A DNA stretch of 64,000 bases from Pseudomonadota bacterium (lineage in GTDB: Bacteria > Pseudomonadota > Gammaproteobacteria > Burkholderiales > Rhodocyclaceae), in contig JAGTRW010000033.1 in the NCBI GenBank assembly GCA_018262095.1, positions 1 through 64,000 on the forward strand, written 5' to 3'. The translations under genes and the position numbers were made by a program. The notes beneath the pieces were generated by a model that saw only the letters and a list, made by a program, of their open reading frames with translations, was not told the DNA's origin and did no database searches. Within the stretch, counting starts at the first letter, position 1, and each line of letters starts with the position of its first letter. Of the stretch, positions 61,652 to 64,000 are shown piece by piece.

Positions 61652-62668
61652 TTACTTCTTCTTGGCGCGCTCGGCGTCGTAACCGGCGCGGCTCAGGCTC
61701 TGCCCGGCCGACACCGCGACCTGGCGAACCAGCTCCCAGTCCTTCTTGTAATCAGCTGGCAGGAAGCGGTCGCCGCCCAAGCCCTTGGCCATTTCCGGCG
61801 GAATCTTGTAATCGAAGAAGCAGGCCTTGATCTTCTCGACGAGCTTGGGTTCAAGGTCGTGCGCATAGGCATACGAATCGGTCGGGAACAGCGCGCTGGT
61901 ATAGAGCGTGGTGAAGTCGTCAGCCTTGACCACGCCGCGTTCGATCATGTGCTGCAACACGTCGCTGGCGACCGGCGCGGCGTCGTAGTCGCCCGATTTG
62001 ACGCCGAGAATCGACTGGTCGTGCTTGCCCGAGTAGACCACCTGGTAATCCTTGTCGGGGGTCAGCCCGAGCGGCGGGAACAGCGCGCGCGGCGCGAGGT
62101 TGCCGGAATTGGACGACGGCGAGGCGTGGGCGATCTTCTTGCCCTTGAGATCGGCGAGCTTCTTGTACGGGCTGTCCTTGCGAACGATCATCTGCACCGA
62201 GACGCCCTCCGGCCCCTTGGCTGTGCCGCGGATCGCGAACGGCACGGCGCCGGCGATATTGACCGCGAAGTTGGTCGGCCCGGTTGAAAATGCCGCGAGG
62301 TGCAAGCGGCCTGAGCGCATCGCCTCGATCTGCGCCGAATTGGACTGCACCGCGAAGAACATCGTCTTCTTGCCGACGCACTGCGAGAGGTAACCCATGA
62401 ACGGCTGGAACAGCTTCTCGTAGACCGACGGGTCCTCGACCGGGGTAAACGCGAAAACCAGCGTATTGGGGTCGCGAAACTTCTTGGGGTCGGTCGGCGC
62501 GTCGGCGACCATGTCCTTGTTGGCGTCGCAATACATCTCGTCGAGTTCGCCGCGGTAGGGACAGTTATCCTGCGCGACAAGCGCTGTGCTGCCGAGCGCT
62601 GCGCCGAGCAGCGCGCAAACGACGACCGATCGCCCGAACGCGCGGGCATTTTTGAGACTCATCTTCAT
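61652..62668 (-). CDS. phnD: Phosphonate/phosphite-type ABC transporter substrate-binding protein, copy 2
   Basis: 338 residues with a signal peptide and the PhnD fold (EDPSVYEKLFQPFMGYL, FSTGPTNFAVN, KHDQSILGVKSGDYDAAPVASD). The mature N-terminus carries CPYRGELDEMYCDANKDMVAD: two Cys that could be disulfide-linked and a DxNxDxxxD stretch resembling a calcium loop. It is a diverged tandem copy of the phnD upstream. ATG 62668 has AAAGGG upstream. Flanked on both sides by related repeat elements. Confidence 0.93.
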   Translation of the reverse strand: MKMSLKNARAFGRSVVVCALLGAALGSTALVAQDNCPYRGELDEMYCDANKDMVADAPTDPKKFRDPNTLVFAFTPVEDPSVYEKLFQPFMGYLSQCVGKKTMFFAVQSNSAQIEAMRSGRLHLAAFSTGPTNFAVNIAGAVPFAIRGTAKGPEGVSVQMIVRKDSPYKKLADLKGKKIAHASPSSNSGNLAPRALFPPLGLTPDKDYQVVYSGKHDQSILGVKSGDYDAAPVASDVLQHMIERGVVKADDFTTLYTSALFPTDSYAYAHDLEPKLVEKIKACFFDYKIPPEMAKGLGGDRFLPADYKKDWELVRQVAVSAGQSLSRAGYDAERAKKK

Positions 62669-62705
62669 TGCATCACCCTTTGTAGATATCCGCGAAAAAA
62701 TAGGT

Positions 62706-62844
62706 TAACCACAACGATCACGACGAGAAACAATTACCGGCAAGGTGTTGAAGCCCCCCCAGAAGGTGGGTTACCCCCCAAAGGATCTTCGTTGTGGCCG
62801 TCGTCCCCCAAGGGCATTTCCTGCGGGGCATGTCGTTGTGGTCA
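62706..62844. repeat. Interspersed inverted-terminus intergenic element, copy D
   Basis: Left end TAACCACAACG (62706-62716), then ATCACGACGAG; right end CGTTGTGGTCA (62834-62844). The core is perfectly inverted. The interior matches copy C in order and spacing, with AGGATCTTCGTTGTGG near the middle and GGGGCATGT near the right end. Length 139 bp. It sits between the two tandem phnD genes. Confidence 0.75.
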
Positions 62845-62850
62845 GAATAA

Positions 62851-63885
62851 TTAAGGCTTCTTGGCGCGCGCGGCGTCTTCCTTGGCTTTTTCCTTGGCGT
62901 AGCCGGCGCTGCCGTAGCTCTCTCCGGCCGCTTCGCCGACCTGCCTGACGATCGCCCAGTCCTTGAGGTAGCTGATCGGCGCGAAATGCGTCGCGCCTTC
63001 CATTCCCTTCGCCAGTTCGGGGTCGAACCTGTAGTCGTAGACGCACTTGACGATCTTGTCGCGCAGACCGGGCTCGAGGTCATGGGCATAGGCCAGCGAA
63101 TTGACCGGGAACTTGGCGCTGGTATAGATGATCCGGAAATCGTCCTCCTTGATCACGCCGCGCTTGGCCATCTGATGAAAGATGTCGGATGCCACCGGCG
63201 CGGCGTCGTAGTCGCCGGACAGCACACCCATGATCGACTGGTCGTGTTTGCCCGAGAACAACACCTGATAATCCTTTTCCGGCGTCACGCCGAGCGCCGG
63301 AAAGAGCGCGCGCGGCGCGGCGTTGCCCGACGTCGACGACGGCGACGTATGCGCGACCTTCTTGCCCTTGAGATCGGTGATCTTCTGGATCGGACTGTCC
63401 TTGCGCGTGATCAGGATCAGGTTGAAACCGTGCGCGCCCTTGTCGTCGGCGCGGATCGCGAAGGGAACGGCGCCGGCGACGTTGACCGCGAAATTGGTCG
63501 TCCCGGTCGAGAAGAACGCCAGATGCAGGCGGCCCGAGCGCATCGCCTCGATCTGCGCCGAGTTCGACTGCACCGAGAAGAAAACGGTCTTCTTGCCCGA
63601 GCATTGCGCGAGGTATTTGACGAAGGGATCGAAGGCCTTTTCATAGACCGATGGGTCTTCGAGCGGGGTAAACGAAAAGACCAGCGTTCCCGGATTCTTG
63701 AGCTTCTTCGGATCGGTCGGCTGATCGGCGACCAGATCCTTGTTGGCGTCGCAGTAAGCGGCATCGAGCTCGCCGCGGTTCGGGCAGGCGTCCTGCGCGC
63801 TGGCCAGCGGGCCATACGCTGCGGCGGCCAGCAAGGCCGCGCTGAACGCCAGGCGTACTGGCTTTTTGAATATCCCCCTGGGCAT
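62851..63885 (-). CDS. phnD: Phosphonate/phosphite-type ABC transporter substrate-binding protein, copy 1
   Basis: 344 residues, first gene of the phn operon. Signal peptide ends near ASA; the mature protein has the same Cys-containing N-terminus (CPNRGELDAAYCDANKDLVAD) and PhnD fold as copy 2, with KHDQSIMGVLSGDYDAAPVAS. AAGGAG precedes ATG 63885. A Lys/Ala/Asp-rich tail (KEKAKEDAARAKKP) is absent from copy 2 in that form. Two binding proteins for one PhnCEE core may broaden the substrate range. Confidence 0.93.
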   Translation of the reverse strand: MPRGIFKKPVRLAFSAALLAAAAYGPLASAQDACPNRGELDAAYCDANKDLVADQPTDPKKLKNPGTLVFSFTPLEDPSVYEKAFDPFVKYLAQCSGKKTVFFSVQSNSAQIEAMRSGRLHLAFFSTGTTNFAVNVAGAVPFAIRADDKGAHGFNLILITRKDSPIQKITDLKGKKVAHTSPSSTSGNAAPRALFPALGVTPEKDYQVLFSGKHDQSIMGVLSGDYDAAPVASDIFHQMAKRGVIKEDDFRIIYTSAKFPVNSLAYAHDLEPGLRDKIVKCVYDYRFDPELAKGMEGATHFAPISYLKDWAIVRQVGEAAGESYGSAGYAKEKAKEDAARAKKP

Positions 63886-63948
63886 TGCGCAATCTCCTTT
63901 TTTATAGCGTGATGAAGACCCGGCAAGGGATTTTCATCCGAGAAACAC

Positions 63949-63972
63949 GTTAGTATTCTGAATTCGACTAAC
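63949..63972. promoter_or_regulatory. Inverted repeat upstream of the phn operon
   Basis: GTTAGT (63949-63954) and ACTAAC (63967-63972) are perfect 6-bp inverse arms separated by 12 nt, about 64 bp before the first phnD start. It may be a regulator site or part of the promoter; no Pho-box repeat (CTGTCAT) was recognised in the visible upstream sequence. Confidence 0.35.
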
Positions 63973-64000
63973 TTCTGCAGCGATTCTAGCGCCCCGGAAA

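Overview
The window looks like a high-GC betaproteobacterial chromosome segment, most plausibly Rhodocyclales (Accumulibacter, Propionivibrio or Dechloromonas type). That placement is inferred from gene content: paired cyanophycin synthetases with the cyanophycin-associated ABC transporter and DUF1854 gene, an FNR-type hcp-hcr operon, and many c-di-GMP and chemosensory genes. No rRNA, tRNA, phage, IS or CRISPR was recognised.

Layout. 0-4.1 kb: edge of a mannitol dehydrogenase/fructuronate reductase gene, a FadR-type GntR regulator and a TRAP transporter (order P-M-Q), probably for a sugar acid. 4.2-7.3 kb: rlmD, a stand-alone mnmD and an EamA permease. 7.5-10.6 kb: an outer-membrane barrel gene plus feoA-feoB behind two Fur-like boxes. 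10.8-21.8 kb: cyanophycin/aspartate module (ABC exporter-like protein, DUF1854, cphA', cphA, tandem racemase, aspA, divergent LysR). 22.7-28.3 kb: a siroheme-decarboxylase-like gene, two copper chaperones (SCO, PCuAC), and hcp-hcr behind an FNR-type promoter. 28.4-50.2 kb: a signalling island with two large GGDEF-EAL proteins (one behind a near-perfect sigma-54 promoter), a histidine kinase/response regulator/MCP set, a Wsp-like chemosensory cluster (MCP, cheB, cheR-TPR, cheA-REC, REC, HPt-REC-REC-GGDEF, two cheW) and a membrane GGDEF protein. 50.3-53.4 kb: a NitT/TauT-type ABC transporter with fused permease and no binding protein. 53.8-59.0 kb: an AfuABC/FbpABC-type ABC operon with a Cof-type HAD phosphatase. 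59.1-63.9 kb: a phnDDCEE phosphonate/phosphite-type ABC operon with tandem phnD copies.

Three things stand out. First, a family of about 106-176 bp intergenic elements with terminal inverted repeats (core CCACAACG / CGTTGTGG) occurs four times; one pair brackets the two cphA genes and one pair brackets the second phnD. Second, cheB and the AfuA-like binding-protein gene each carry one clean, frame-shifting internal deletion and are otherwise intact; these are either recent mutations or assembly collapses. A further C-terminal remnant of the same binding-protein family lies at 53.8 kb. Third, several well-formed regulatory sites can be read directly: FNR (hcp), sigma-54 (GGDEF-EAL), tandem Fur boxes (feo), a LysR-type box (aspA/LysR) and a dctP attenuator hairpin.

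Functionally the window combines storage of nitrogen as cyanophycin, aspartate metabolism, ferrous iron uptake, defence against NO or hydroxylamine under low oxygen, c-di-GMP/chemosensory lifestyle control and uptake of phosphorus compounds. This suits a bacterium cycling between oxic and anoxic conditions.
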